Origin: Acephala macrosclerotiorum
Taxonomy: Eukaryota; Ascomycota; Leotiomycetes; Helotiales; Mollisiaceae
Direction: 5' to 3'
Assembly: GCA_014904845.1 (NCBI GenBank)
Contig: MU119235.1
Span: forward strand, 254,138-318,137
DNA length: 64,000 bases
The notes beneath the pieces were generated by a model. The model saw only the letters and a list, made by a program, of their open reading frames with translations. It did not search any database and was not told the origin of the DNA. Made by a program: the position numbers and the translations under genes. Numbering within the stretch: the stretch's first letter is position 1; each line of letters begins with the position of its first letter. Of the stretch, positions 34,738-47,380 are shown piece by piece.

Positions 34738-36110
34738 CTAACGCATCCTAAGGGCCCTTAATCTTTTACTTCTATACAACCGATAAACCATATGAGTTTC
34801 GTTCAACGACCTGCTCGAATTAACCAAAGAAGAGTTCTCCTCGATAATAGCACTACTGTCAGTAAAGAGACGGGACCACATAGCGGTGCCACCGGCCTCA
34901 TTAAGGGGCTCCACCCCTCTCTGTGTATGTAAAGGCCTTCTGTAGTCCTTTTCACCACCAATACAGTCATTACCAAGCAACTGATAACTATTATTTTGTC
35001 GGACAGGAACTTCCATTACCAACTTTAAAAAAAGTCGACCTGGTCCCAATACTAAATGGAACATCAATAAAGCCAGACAAGTTGTCCAGAGAAGTTGTCC
35101 TCCGAAAGGTAAAGTCGCCTCGGGAGCCCAATAACTAAGTATTACATGTGGTAATACTGTCATTGCGGCAAGCCCGGGAAGAATGATATACATAATCCCG
35201 AAGAGCCTCCAATATTCAATATTCCAAATAACCCTCCAACAACATAGCACATCCTTGCCACAAGTGGTCACAAGTGCTGCGAAAAGAGTCCAACAGCCCG
35301 TGCGAATAAGGATAAAAGAAGAGAATAACCCCCCCACAAAAGCATGAGCGGTAAGATTAAAGACAAAAAGCGATTTAAATGAAATTTCACGCATGGTCAG
35401 ACTCAAAATGTTCGGCACAAGAAAAACACCAGCAACCCATACAAATAGGCAAACACCATCCAAAAGCAGTAATAATGCTCGAATATGTATATCAAAACGT
35501 GTAGAAGGCAAATGGATATCTGACAGAAACTTTCCTTCTCCAAAAACAATAGCACTATCTCGGACAGTAGCAGTGTCTTTTGAATTCCGACTTATTATAC
35601 TGTCGTAGGAAATGTTTTCGTAATAAGTGCATGCCCTCGTATTCGATATGTCCTACTTTGCAATTAGATATACATCAAACGATTAAAAGTAGCTGAGCTC
35701 ACTTGTCTGTCTCGACAGTCTTTCCAAATTCCAAGCTGCCATGTCTTCCATGATATTGCATATTGCCCATAGTAGTAATAGGCACCAGCTCCGAGGGCGA
35801 TAATTCCGACAACAACGCCAACGCGGGAACTCGAGCAAATTTTTTTGAATCGAATCCAGCGATTTTGAGAAATGGCCAGGTTCGAGACCGGCAGGTTTTG
35901 GGCTGCCTGCGCACTGGAAAGAGATAGGGCTGGCGTTATTGATTGACCTTGAGCTTGACCTTGAGCTTGACCTTGACTTGGAGCTATTCGTATGTAGCGG
36001 TTTGGCAGTGGGTTTGTCATCGTAGCGGACGTAGATATAGTTGTGCCGGAGCTTGATCGCAATGCTTGGCCCTGAGAAGTCGCCGCGCTCGTAGGGGTTG
36101 CCATCGTCAT
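34738..36110 (-). CDS. Multi-pass membrane protein of unknown function, 440 aa
   Basis: Two exons (36110-35703, intron GTGAGC..GTAG, 35652-34738) join in frame to 440 aa; the ATG at 36104 would give 438. The N-terminal ~85 residues are Ser/Thr/Gln-rich with a GQAQGQAQGQ repeat. A first membrane helix follows (VGVVVGIIALGAGAYYYYG), then a short Cys-containing loop (WKDCRDRQDISNTRACTYYE). The C-terminal part holds about four more helices (ALLLLLDGVCLFVWVAGVFL, HAFVGGLFSSFILI, GIMYIILPGLAAMTVLP, LLWTTCLALLMFHLVLG) and a hydrophilic tail. I do not recognise the family. Unlike its damaged neighbours it is open throughout, although it lies next to a very AT-rich islet. Confidence 0.72.
35943..35980. 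repeat. 12-bp tandem repeat in coding sequence
   Basis: About three copies of GACCTTGAGCTT encode the GQAQ repeat in the N-terminus of the 440-aa membrane protein. Confidence 0.75.
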
Positions 36111-36289
36111 GTTGTAATATTGTTCGAAGTGTGCGTGCCTTTATCCGCTTGGATTGATCGAGAGAATTTTTTGTGTCTGGTCTCTAGTAAAACTTTGGTT
36201 GGTGGTGGCTCATGGGGCTGAACTGCGGCGAGTATCAATTGATGAATAATGGCTTCAATCGATCTTATTGGCTTCTCCTCTTGTGTATT

Positions 36290-36560
36290 AATAGCAATTA
36301 TAATGGTCTTTGTGTCGAAATTTAATTAAATCCGTATTATAAAAATAATAATAAATATTTAATATTTTATAATTTTATATATTATTTAAAATTTAAATTT
36401 AATAAAATTTTAAAAATATTTATATTATTAAAATATATAAATTTTTAAATAAAAACAAATAAATAAAATTTTATTAAATTTAAATATTATATATAATATT
36501 ATCATATTTTATAATAATTTTGAACTGCGATTATAACTTATTACAATTTTATTTAATTGG
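36290..36560. other. Extremely AT-rich islet (~270 bp)
   Basis: Almost pure A/T sequence made of short words such as TTTAAATTTAATAAAATTTT, with hardly a C or G over more than 200 bp. Sharp edges and a very high TpA content contrast with both flanks. It could be a RIP-saturated repeat, a scaffold or replication-origin type element, or inserted organellar-like DNA; the sequence alone does not decide. Confidence 0.85.
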
Positions 36561-36925
36561 AAATTTTACGTATTAATGTTATCAAAGCTGGTCTTTTTTC
36601 GAACGAATGTTTATTACTATCTAGAAATACTTTCCACAATCCTACATTAGATGTGAGAATTTGTAGCCTTAGTAGAATATTTTTACAACATCGATGAGCA
36701 CTCAGCATTATCAAAGCAGCATAGCTATGAAAGCAAAAATGAAGAAATCTCATATAATCGAGGGCATCTTGATTTCCAACACCTTGCCGAACTGTAAGTC
36801 ATCAACTCCCCAATTTCTCAGTTTGCTAATGACGGGCCAGTCAATCCATTAGGAATTCCAGCATTACTACTCAAGCTACGGCATCTGAATGCCGAAATAT
36901 ATGTCAAGTAACTGCAAATCTGTCA
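36561..36925. other. No gene seen
   Basis: Short stretch between the AT-rich islet and a possible Cys-rich fragment. It may hold the 3' exon of that fragment, since a GTAAGT donor lies near 36930. Confidence 0.3.
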
Positions 36926-37261
36926 TTACTTACAACTTAGGCGCCCTACAGCTTTAATACCACCATCACAATAGCAATCGTGGTCAATCTCGTCAATGCT
37001 GTTACCAAAACCAGTAGAACAACGACCATTCAGGGAGATCGGCCAGATGGGTATACACCTCCACCTACCAACTTGGCAGAGACCGTTACATCTAGGTCGA
37101 CCTGCTACCGTTTTGATGCGTTGATGACCACAATCCTGTAAGTTGAAGCCGCAGACGGTTTGATGTTTCGTCCATCTCACACCCTCACAGCCTTTCCTAC
37201 TCCCTTTATCGTCTGGGGAGATGATTATATCTGGGAAGGAGAATTGGCAACTACTATTCAA
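36926..37261 (-). CDS. Possible Cys-rich secreted-protein fragment
   Basis: Open frame of about 110 codons without an ATG start. It contains nine cysteines in regular spacing after the first: CEGVRWTKHQTVCGFNLQDC, RCNGLCQVGRWRC, RCSTGFG and DCYCDGG. It ends at a good donor (AGTT|GTAAGT), so further 3' exon sequence is likely. Upstream frames are closed and no signal peptide could be found, although an upstream exon remains possible. The Cys pattern suggests a disulphide-bonded extracellular protein such as an effector or carbohydrate binder, but I cannot name a family. Confidence 0.33.
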   Translation of the reverse strand: MNSSCQFSFPDIIISPDDKGSRKGCEGVRWTKHQTVCGFNLQDCGHQRIKTVAGRPRCNGLCQVGRWRCIPIWPISLNGRCSTGFGNSIDEIDHDCYCDGGIKAVGRLSCK

Positions 37262-38221
37262 CCCAACGAATCTTTATGCCCAAACATCACATCATCTACC
37301 ACCATCCCATTTCCCAGCTTTCCACAACCTACTTCCACGACCTCCGGTTATTACTTGAGGCAGTCACCTAGTTCAATGCATCATCATATAGCTATTTGAT
37401 CATATTCCTTATCTTTTTTGGATGATTCGTGTGCTATTAGTATTCATGAGTATTTTTAAAGCCTTGTTTTCTGACGGCTCTAAAAAAAAAAAAATTAAGA
37501 TAAAACGACACTTCAGAAGTTTGAGCGAGTTCTGAAAGAATTCACTATGGTGGGCATGTAATTAATAGTGGAATACATCTTCGATTAATTATACTGATAA
37601 TGAAAAGGTTGTGCATGCTACACGTGCGAGGATTGCAAAAGTCCGAGAACTGAACTCGCTAATCCGTCTCCCTCTGCCCTCGGCTCAAGCAAACAGCCAC
37701 AGGCAAGAGCTTCGGAAACTAGCGGAACTGGATCATTGATGCACACAAATCAATCACTGCAAAACAAGGCATGGCAGGATAGTCGAGTAGGCTTCTGCCT
37801 GAAATTTATGGAGGAAGTCTTGGGGAAACGATATTGCAATGGTGAACTGGAACACAACTATCTGAACGCTGAAACGAAGTATCCAATCAAACGACCAAAG
37901 GGCCCAGTGAGCGCGGTTGAGCCTCTTGGATAGTTTACTAGATATCGTGTCCGACGAAGATCGCGAAGTCTAATAGGCGGAGTTGCAGAACTGGAACATG
38001 CAAAGTTGTATGACACGAGAAGGGGAAAGTTTGACAAATGGCTCGCGAAGCTGATTCGTCACAATTTAGAATATGACCAGGTTGAGGATGCTAGATCGTA
38101 GTCATGATGTGAGGGCGCCAAAGCCACAGACACGGTATATACACTTGAATATTCCTAGATGCAGAGGGAAGTGACGATGCGACCTCTATTAAGGAAGCCA
38201 CGCCCCTTACATAGGCACCTA
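37262..38221. other. No gene seen (1 kb)
   Basis: No supported coding sequence. A poly-A run lies near 37482 and a CACGTG near 37620. Confidence 0.35.
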
Positions 38222-39497
38222 TTATCCTAGCAGAGCTTCCAAACATATGCCCGCAGATGCAAAAGCATCCTTCACCTCTTCGGGCCGCTCCCACTCCACG
38301 ACATCGAGAGCTTCACCTGCATGGTACTCCATAAGTCGGACTTTCGACAAGCGATTCTGGCTAGAAAGCTTATATCCCGCGAGAGCCACGATCTAGCCAC
38401 AACCGATGGCCCGGGTGGCGGAGCCGTGCAGAATGTGATGCCGATCTGGAAACGTTATCTACCGTTATGTCGGAACCCAGTAACGATACACAGCGATAAA
38501 GTTTGAACTCAAACTCACCTCCAGCTCTCTCAAAGTTCCAGGTAGTCTTCAAGCAAGATCCTCTCTTCTGGCCTCGTTCAATACCCACTTATCAGTCTGA
38601 AGCATCTCCGGTTCAGAGTACCCAGTGAGATTTGTACCAAAATGCTCCTTCCTAATAAACAACTTCGTCACAGTTCCTTTCACAAGGTGGAGCATATCAA
38701 GAAAAGCTTACTTCCTAAATCCATGGGTCCTCTTCAAAGGACCATTCGGGGCCCAAGTAAATTGTCGTAGGCGAGGATGCCTAGAGAAGAGGTACGACAT
38801 GTTATAGGGATCCAGTTCATCGCGTATAAAGAACTCGAGTTTCTTGATTTTCGTGGGACTGAAGGGGGGGAAGTCCCTGATTGTGATACCGCTCGATAAG
38901 GTAATCTTGGGGGCCAAGTTGACGACCTTGAGGTGCTCGAGGTTGGGTAATTGGAAGATGCTGATGGCGTCAAAGACATTGACCGCCGGGCTTTTGACTG
39001 TCACACTTCAGAGTGTAGTGTTAGCGCACCTGCTGAAGAATTAGCAAATCAGCAGACGTAGCTCAAAATATCTAGGATGCTGCAAATAGACGACCAATCC
39101 CCAGTCTTTCGAGAGAATGTTGGAAAGTCTCAGTAGTAGTGGGGGCTGCAGGCCTAGGCATCGAGCATAATCGAAGACTAATGGTATGCATGGCGGAGCA
39201 ACTCGATACAGGCTCAAGAACGTTCTGCCCGATGGTTCCACCATGCTATTTGAAGTTGCCGCATTTGATCGATAATTTCCGTTCAGGATGGCGAACGATA
39301 GTCTGTAGGAGAGAATTTAAAAGTCTTTGCTCTGACAAATATATTGAAAGCTTAGTGAGGTTACTGTAAAGAAGTAGAAGACCAATAGCATAGAGCCGTT
39401 TGCAAACATGGACCAAATGATAAAGACTGAAATCAAGTTCAATATAGCAAGCTAAAATCTGCAAGAGCAATTCATCAGAGAGATCAAGGAAATTCAT
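38222..39497 (-). pseudogene. F-box/LRR-like relic
   Basis: The start MNFLDLSDELLLQILACYIE, followed by LYHLVHVCKRLYAIGLLLLYS, is a recognisable fungal F-box. It is followed by a stop at 39246-39248. Leucine-rich pieces continue: FQLPNLEHLKVVNLAP, TKIKKLEFFIRDELDP, SRHPRLRQFTWAPNG, TVTKLFIRKEHFGTNLTGY and a C-terminal EYHAGEALDVVEWERPEEVK ending at 38222. These lie in different frames, and several stops fall between 39000 and 39250 that introns do not clearly remove. It is most likely a decayed F-box/LRR gene; a heavily spliced intact gene is less likely. Confidence 0.58.
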
Positions 39498-39658
39498 GAC
39501 TGCACAATCTCCATAAAGGATTGGACCATTTTCGAACCTGGAAACTGGTACTAGGCAGCCGCGCTACTAGTGAGGTTTTGCAGACGAAACAGCAAGTGCT
39601 AATGTATGCCCCGATTGGTTACTAGGCTGCTTGTTGGTAGGCATTATTGTTTTATTTA

Positions 39659-40828
39659 TCACCACTTCTTCGGAGCACCGACTATCGTTCGAGAGAACAC
39701 TGCGCTCGCAAGAGGTTCTCCAGCCTTCTCTCTCTGCTTGGCTTGTATGCCAGTCCTGTCCGTAACTATCGTCGCGTTGATGATGTTGTCGAATTCATCA
39801 TCATCCCCATTGTCCGAATCGGCCTCAACATCTGAATCGTCCCTTAACGGAACTGGCCTAGAGATCTTCTCTGGCTGCTTCTTCTGTCCTGTGTCCGTTG
39901 GATTCGAGAAAGGTTTCGAGGCCAGGACACGACGTCTGAGTTCCGCCATTTCTTCTTCATCGTCTTCGTCTGATATATCGAACGGGTCTTTATCTTCGTC
40001 TGCCACTTCCCCCACCAGATTTGGTTTCTTGCCCAAGTATATTCCGTCAACCTCCTCATCACTTCCTCTCTCTTCTCTCTCCCCATTCTCATCTTCGTCC
40101 TCGTCGTCGGAGCTTACAGGCATTCGATGATTCGCGTTTCCTCCCTTCCACATATCTTCCGGTCCATCATCTCCTTCTGCTCTGCTATCTGCATATTCTT
40201 TCTCCAACCGTGCCATCCAAGCCTCCTCGGTTTTCTTGATATCCGCCTCGTCTTTGCAGGCCGCATACCTCTTCAGTATCGATGAATTGATCTCTAGAAA
40301 TGCCTCTCCGTATGAGAAATGCGATAGCACCTCTTCGGCCCATTCCGGGTGTCCGCAGATGTAGAAAGCAGCGCCCAGTGCCTCCACACAATTCAGTCGC
40401 CACGGCTTGCCATAGTTGACACTATTCGCAGCCACCAGATATGGCAGAAGCCTCTCGCACTTGCCACCTATCTTCGGCCATGGTACCTCCTTGACTCTAG
40501 CCCACGAGCACTCTACCACCGCAGCTCCGTACTGTTCCATAAGCTCTCGATCGGCGGGGGATATTGTTTGCTTCGCATTCGGACTGATGATGACCCCAGA
40601 GTGTTTCTGACCAATGTGAAGCTCGCGCATGAGTCCCGTCTTCATCAACTTCTTCCCAGAACATCTTTTCGGGTCACAGTGTCCTAAATCCCAGCATGCT
40701 GCTTTGAATGAGGGGCGAGATGCGGGGTGTTCGCTGTCGTCGTCGTTTCGTGGTCCTCGAGGTCGTGGCGTATTGCTGTATTTCTTACCTCCCCGTGATG
40801 AGAAGCCATCTTTCTTGTGTCGAACCAT
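39659..40828 (-). CDS. TSR3: 18S rRNA aminocarboxypropyltransferase Tsr3
   Basis: Intronless, 389 aa. Tsr3 transfers the 3-amino-3-carboxypropyl group of S-adenosylmethionine to the N1-methylpseudouridine of 18S rRNA, late in 40S maturation. The conserved core lies at about residues 40-220: WDLGHCDPKRCSGKKL, GVIISPNAKQTISPADRE, GAAVVECSWARVKEVPW, RLLPYLVAANSVNYGKPWRL, CVEALGAAFYICGH and FSYGEAFLEIN. The start MVRHKKDG leads into a basic disordered stretch. The last ~165 residues are acidic and disordered (DDEDEDENGE, ISDEDDEEE), a common extension in fungal orthologues. It is divergently paired with the GGA gene across 275 bp. The core is complete, so I expect function. Confidence 0.96.
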   Translation of the reverse strand: MVRHKKDGFSSRGGKKYSNTPRPRGPRNDDDSEHPASRPSFKAACWDLGHCDPKRCSGKKLMKTGLMRELHIGQKHSGVIISPNAKQTISPADRELMEQYGAAVVECSWARVKEVPWPKIGGKCERLLPYLVAANSVNYGKPWRLNCVEALGAAFYICGHPEWAEEVLSHFSYGEAFLEINSSILKRYAACKDEADIKKTEEAWMARLEKEYADSRAEGDDGPEDMWKGGNANHRMPVSSDDEDEDENGEREERGSDEEVDGIYLGKKPNLVGEVADEDKDPFDISDEDDEEEMAELRRRVLASKPFSNPTDTGQKKQPEKISRPVPLRDDSDVEADSDNGDDDEFDNIINATIVTDRTGIQAKQREKAGEPLASAVFSRTIVGAPKKW

Positions 40829-41103
40829 ATTGCAGACTTATATCGGTGTTGTTGTTGTTGTGTGAGAGAAGAAGAGTTGTGAAGTCAAAAAACACATTGA
40901 AATTCCGGCCACCAAATTTCTCGCTTGGTCCCGAGCGGCATCAGCCCAGGAATCGTTCCCCCACTACGACATTACGACGAGACCACAGCCACCTTGCGCC
41001 GCAACACCAATACCGTCTGCCTTGCGCAACAAGCAACCTGCAATCTGTCCACTCCTCCTTTCACCTCACTCAACGGTGGTAATACCTTCCTACAGCCCTC
41101 CAG
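40829..41103. promoter_or_regulatory. Bidirectional promoter between TSR3 and GGA
   Basis: Only 275 bp separate the divergent start codons of TSR3 (40828, minus) and the GGA gene (41104, plus). It must hold both promoters and 5' leaders. A short GTT repeat near 40848-40860 lies in the TSR3 leader. Confidence 0.6.
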
Positions 41104-43244
41104 ATGGAGGCAGCTTCTGCGCGGATGGCGGCCAGAGACCGCTTTGGCGCCATGGGAGACCCAGGACCTTCACAACTGCAGCGATTCATCCAGCAAGCCT
41201 GCAGCCCCGAGAACTTCGAGCCAAACCTTGGTGTGAACCTCGAAATCTCAGATCTGATCAATTCGAAGAAGGGAAATGCGCCGAGAGAAGCTGCGGTAGC
41301 TATCGTCAATTATATCAATCACCGGAACCCGAACGTGTCTTTGTTGGCTCTTGCCTTGCTTGACATCTGCGTCAAGAACTGCGGATACCCTTTTCATCTA
41401 CAGATCAGTACTAAGGAGTTTCTAAATGAGCTTGTGAGAAGGTTTCCTGAACGGCCGCCGATTAGACCGACGAGAGTGCAGATGAAGATATTGGAGGCAA
41501 TTGAAGAATGGCGGGGCACAATATGTCAGACATCGCGGTACAAGGAGGATCTAGGCTTCATTCGGGATATGCATAGACTGCTGAGTTACAAGGGCTATGT
41601 GTTCCCGGAGGTTAGAAGAGAAGATGCTGCAGTATTAAACCCTAGTGATGTGAGTCGAGATATTTTGGTTGGGGACCACTGAATACTGATCTAAATCTGT
41701 AGAATCTCAGATCTGCCGAAGAAATGGAGGAAGAGGAGAGAGCGGCACAATCTGCGAAGCTACAGGAGCTAATTCGACGTGGCGGACCTGAGGATTTACA
41801 AGAGGCCAATCGACTGATGAAGGTTATGGCGGGGTACGATACTCGACAAAAGACAGACTACCGTGCCAAGGCAGCAGAGGAAGTGGGCAAGGTGCAACAA
41901 AAAGCTCGACTTCTCGAAGAGCGACTTGAGGGTTTCAAACCCGGAGATGTCATGACCGATGGCGACGTATATGAGGAATTGGCGTCTGCGTTACAAAGTG
42001 CCCACCCAAAGATACAAAAAATGTGCGAAGAGGAATCGGATGATCATGAAGCGGTTGCAAAATTGCTGGAGATCAATGACAGTATACATCGGACAGTAGA
42101 AAGGTACAAACTTATGAAGAAGGGTGATGTGGATGCTGCAGCCAAAATTGCAAAAGGTACCCTTGGTACTAGCACTGGAGTTGGAAAGAATGCTTCCAAT
42201 GAGCTTTCATTAATCGACTTTGACCCTCCTGAAGCAGAAGCAAGTACCAATGGGAGCAACTCTGCTGCAGCGCCACCTAGTAGCAGTGGTGGGTTAGAGG
42301 ACGATTTACTTGGACTTTCTATGGGAGAGTCGTATGGTCAAGGAGGCGGCATTTCTCTAGGATTTGGAAGCAATACTAGTAAGTACCTTGCCATTTGCAG
42401 GAACATAGTATGTACTGATCCAAAACCCTAGATCTTCCTGGACCAGCCTTATTATCATCGACAAGCGAGCATAGCACTGCCAGAGGGCCAACTCCAACAA
42501 GATCTCCTGCACCACCAGCCACCACCTCAGCACAACCTAACTACTCTGCGTTTTCAGCATTTGGCGCTCCTCCACCAGCTCAACAGGCTACTCCGCAACC
42601 AACAATCTTCCAGCAACAGCAAGTCCGCCAGCCAGCCGCACCTCCTGCATCAACCGTAGACCCTTTTGCAGCACTAGCTTCTCCCATTCGATCAACGACA
42701 CCACAACAACCTCAAAAATCTATATTTGACTTCAGCAGCCATCAACCTCCGGCGAAGACCGCATCTCCTGCCCCGCCACCAGCTACCGACGACGATGAAT
42801 GGGCTTTCTCGTCTGCGCTACCTGAAGGACCTCCTTCGAATAACATAACAGTCAGCGATACCAGCCTGAACATCTCGCTACACGTAACAAGAGAATCTGC
42901 CACTCCATCTATCATCACAATGTCACTAAGTTTCTCAAACAAGACCGAGCAACCAGTATCTGAACTCGAATTCAAAGCAGCAGTGACGAAGGTGTGTACC
43001 AATCCGTACATTCCACAAAGTGCCAACTTGCTAACAATCATAGGGCTTCACTCTTAAGCTGCAACCACAAACAGGACGAAGACTTCAACCCCACGAACAG
43101 GCTGGAGTCAAGCAGACGATACACTTACACGGAGCGGAAGAAGGCAAGGCGGGAGCAGTAAAGCTGAGATGGAAAGTGTCGTATATGGTTGGCATGCAAC
43201 CTATGAACGAGCAAGGCGAGATCTCATCACTTGGCATCGCTTGA
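41104..43244 (+). CDS. GGA-type clathrin adaptor (VHS-GAT-GAE)
   Basis: Four exons (41104-41649, 41703-42378, 42432-42991, 43044-43244) join in frame to 660 aa. GGA proteins are Arf-binding monomeric adaptors that sort cargo from the trans-Golgi to endosomes. VHS domain about residues 20-160: LQRFIQQACSPENFEPN, KKGNAPREAAVAIVNYINHR, LLALALLDICVKNCGYPFHL. GAT domain about 195-310: LQEANRLMKVMAGYDTR, LLEERLEGF, INDSIHRTVERYKLMKKGD. A long Pro/Gln hinge carries ear-binding type DDDEWAF about 527. The gamma-adaptin ear is about 540-660 (ISLHVTRESATPSIITMSLSFSN, LRWKVSYMV). The alternative ATG eight codons in (MAARDRFG) cannot be excluded. All introns are 52-53 bp. Confidence 0.95.
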
Positions 43245-44372
43245 TGAGTAGATTGGTTGATAGAAGAAAGGCGAATTCAACTCCTGGCTATGGCCATTGA
43301 TCGTTGGTATAATAGTTTCGGAGCTTATGGAGAACAAAACTTGTGATGTAAAACATCGACTGCCATCATTTTGGACTCCCAAGTGGGGCTTGAGAAGTCT
43401 GACTTTTGCCTTTGTGGTCTGCGAACCCAAATATCTGTTCCTAATTTCAGAGATTTGATGATCCTAAGTTGGGATTTAGGGGTCGTTCTGCTCCTTGTGT
43501 TTAATGCGTACGATTTCTGCTGACTAGTAGGACATTTTGTGCTTCTAAATGGGGTTTCGAAGACGGACTGTTTTAGTTGTGTTTCTGCAAATTTGCTCTC
43601 ATTTTGGTTCCCGAATTTCTGCTTGATTTTTGGTATAGAATTGGTCCTTTCAGGTTTCGGACATTTACAATCTCGCGCCTGCCAATTCCCATGCCCGACA
43701 TCCACATTGCTGCGTACCAACCAATCCACCATCCATATCCTAGACCCCTGCATGCTTTCATGGTCATGCAGCAAGTAAAGAAATAACCTTCACTCTGGTT
43801 CCACATCTCATTCTCGCTACAAGATTCATAAGCCCTTATCCGCACCTCCGCCGCAAGCGGCGTCAGTACGGCATCAGCAACATTCAAGCTCACCCTCGCT
43901 TCCCCTTTCGAGGCATTCAACATGCAAGGCTGGGTATGCAACGATCCATGGAGCTTATTCTGGTCAAAAGTAATCACTCAACAGGAAAGTTTCCGAAAAG
44001 TTTCCCGAAAGCTCACTTAAGACTGGAGCTCCGAGCCGGCGGAGTAGATTATTCATGTTGAGATTCGTTCCGAATCATGATTGAGGCTGTCGCGAGGAGT
44101 GCGAGGAGTTCGGAGTTCTAAGTTCCTCCTCCCCGGTGGATAAGTGGGTGGATTTGGAAAGTTGGATGAGTTAATGTTGGGTTTGAAGGCAAAATCCCAG
44201 AGTTCAATGCATTCATTCATCGAGACGCTGTGTCACCCTTAGAAGTAAAGTATAAAACCCACCCCTTCCTTTCCCTCTCCTCGCTCTAATTTCTAGACAT
44301 CTCCTACCCATCTACCCCCATCCACCCAACACAACACAACTACACAACAACCCCCGACACCCAACACCAAAA
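43245..44372. other. Intergenic, SDR promoter side (1.1 kb)
   Basis: Overlapping frames at 43325-43977 (both strands) show no convincing motif. The distal part holds the promoter of the SDR gene, with a TATA box and a pyrimidine-rich leader. Confidence 0.4.
44251..44257 (+). promoter_or_regulatory. TATA box of the SDR gene
   Basis: TATAAAA 122 bp upstream of the ATG at 44373, followed by a CT-rich tract near 44270-44300 and the start context CACCAAAAATG. This is a typical strong fungal promoter layout. Confidence 0.6.
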
Positions 44373-45305
44373 ATGAAGTTCCCCCCCACCTCACAAGGAA
44401 TAACTACGCACCACACCCCCTACCCCTTTATCTCCGCCCCCAAACACCTTAAAAAACTCACCTCAAAAGTTGTCCTCATAACCGGCGCCTCCCGCGGAAT
44501 AGGTCGCTCCACCGCTTTAGCGTTCGCTTCAGCAGGCGCTTCTGTGGCTGTTCTTGCTCGTTCTGCTTCTTCCCTCGAATCTCTCGTCGAGGAGATAACG
44601 ACCAAGTTTGGAACACCAGTTTTAGCCATCACGGGTGATGTATTGACGGACGCTGTGGGAGTCGTCAAGCAGGTAGAAGCAAAGTTGGGGAGTGTGGATA
44701 TTTTGGTTAATAATGCTGCGACGACGAGGATGAGGAGGTTCACGGAAGAATCGGCGTCGGATCTGGATGCTTGGTGGAAAGTGTTTGAGGTTAATGTCAA
44801 AGCTCCCATCGCTCTCCTCCACGCCGTCCTCCCCTCTTTTCTGGAAAAGAAGAAGGGTGTTGTTATCACGGTGGGGAGTGCGGTCGTTGAGTTCCCAATC
44901 CCATTCATCCCCGCTTACTCCTCTTCCAAAACCGCCATCACCAAAGCGATCCAACTCCTCGACCTCGAACTCGCGCCCCTCGGAATACTAAACTTCATCG
45001 TCCATCCCGGAGTGGTGAAGACCGCCCTATCTCGTGGTAAGGGCGCAACTGGGGAAGGGGATCTAGTGGTTGGGAACGAGATGAAGGAGATTCGGAAGTC
45101 GTATGAGGAATATCTGGTTGATGAGCCAGAGTTGGCGGCGCAGACTTTTGTTGCGCTTGCTGTTTTGGCGACGGAGGGGGATGAGAGGGTTAGGACGTTG
45201 AGTGGGAGGTATTTTGATGTGGAGGAGGATTTGGAGGAGGTGCTTGATAGGTATGAGGAGATTGAGAAGGGTGATTTGTATAAGTTGGGCTTGAAGAAGT
45301 TGTGA
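44373..45305 (+). CDS. Classical short-chain dehydrogenase/reductase, 310 aa
   Basis: Intronless, 310 aa. NAD(P)-binding Rossmann motif TGASRGIGRS near residues 38-47, then DILVNNAATTRM near 110, catalytic Ser in VVITVGSAVVEF and YSSSK near 188, followed by the HPGVVKT loop. This is a complete classical SDR. A basic residue after the second strand (VLARSASSLE) would suit NADP(H). Substrate cannot be deduced. The C-terminus is acidic (DVEEDLEEVLDRYEEIEKGD). It is convergent with the mannitol dehydrogenase-like SDR (360 bp between ends), but the two are not close relatives. Confidence 0.88.
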   Translation: MKFPPTSQGITTHHTPYPFISAPKHLKKLTSKVVLITGASRGIGRSTALAFASAGASVAVLARSASSLESLVEEITTKFGTPVLAITGDVLTDAVGVVKQVEAKLGSVDILVNNAATTRMRRFTEESASDLDAWWKVFEVNVKAPIALLHAVLPSFLEKKKGVVITVGSAVVEFPIPFIPAYSSSKTAITKAIQLLDLELAPLGILNFIVHPGVVKTALSRGKGATGEGDLVVGNEMKEIRKSYEEYLVDEPELAAQTFVALAVLATEGDERVRTLSGRYFDVEEDLEEVLDRYEEIEKGDLYKLGLKKL

Positions 45306-45667
45306 ACGATCAATATTCGAATGGATTGTAGACGAGCGATGCTTGGGAGGTGGGAGATCTGGTGTTGGTGTCGGTGATGACTGTAGATGTTGCAGCGAGG
45401 TTGGGATGCGAAAAGCGAGGAGCGATGTACGAGAGGGGATGGTGTTGACGTCGTGATAAGCTTCTTGCTTTTCGACAGCTTGGTGGTCTTGAGACAACCT
45501 GGAGCATGATCAGCTTTATTTTTAAACTGGATATTCATACTCCGTACCGAGTGCCCAAACATTGACAAGCAGTAGGAGTTCACGAGAGACAAGTGATATT
45601 GAGGGTAACTTTTGATTGCTACCAGCCACAAAGCTAGCTATCTACCCATCATCGTGCCATTCCGCAT

Positions 45668-47380
<1,713 letters not shown>

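Noticed and set aside
43325..43977. Minus-strand frames of 134-149 codons downstream of the GGA gene
   Set aside because: Different frames overlap, composition is odd (Trp/Met-rich) and no family resemblance is seen.
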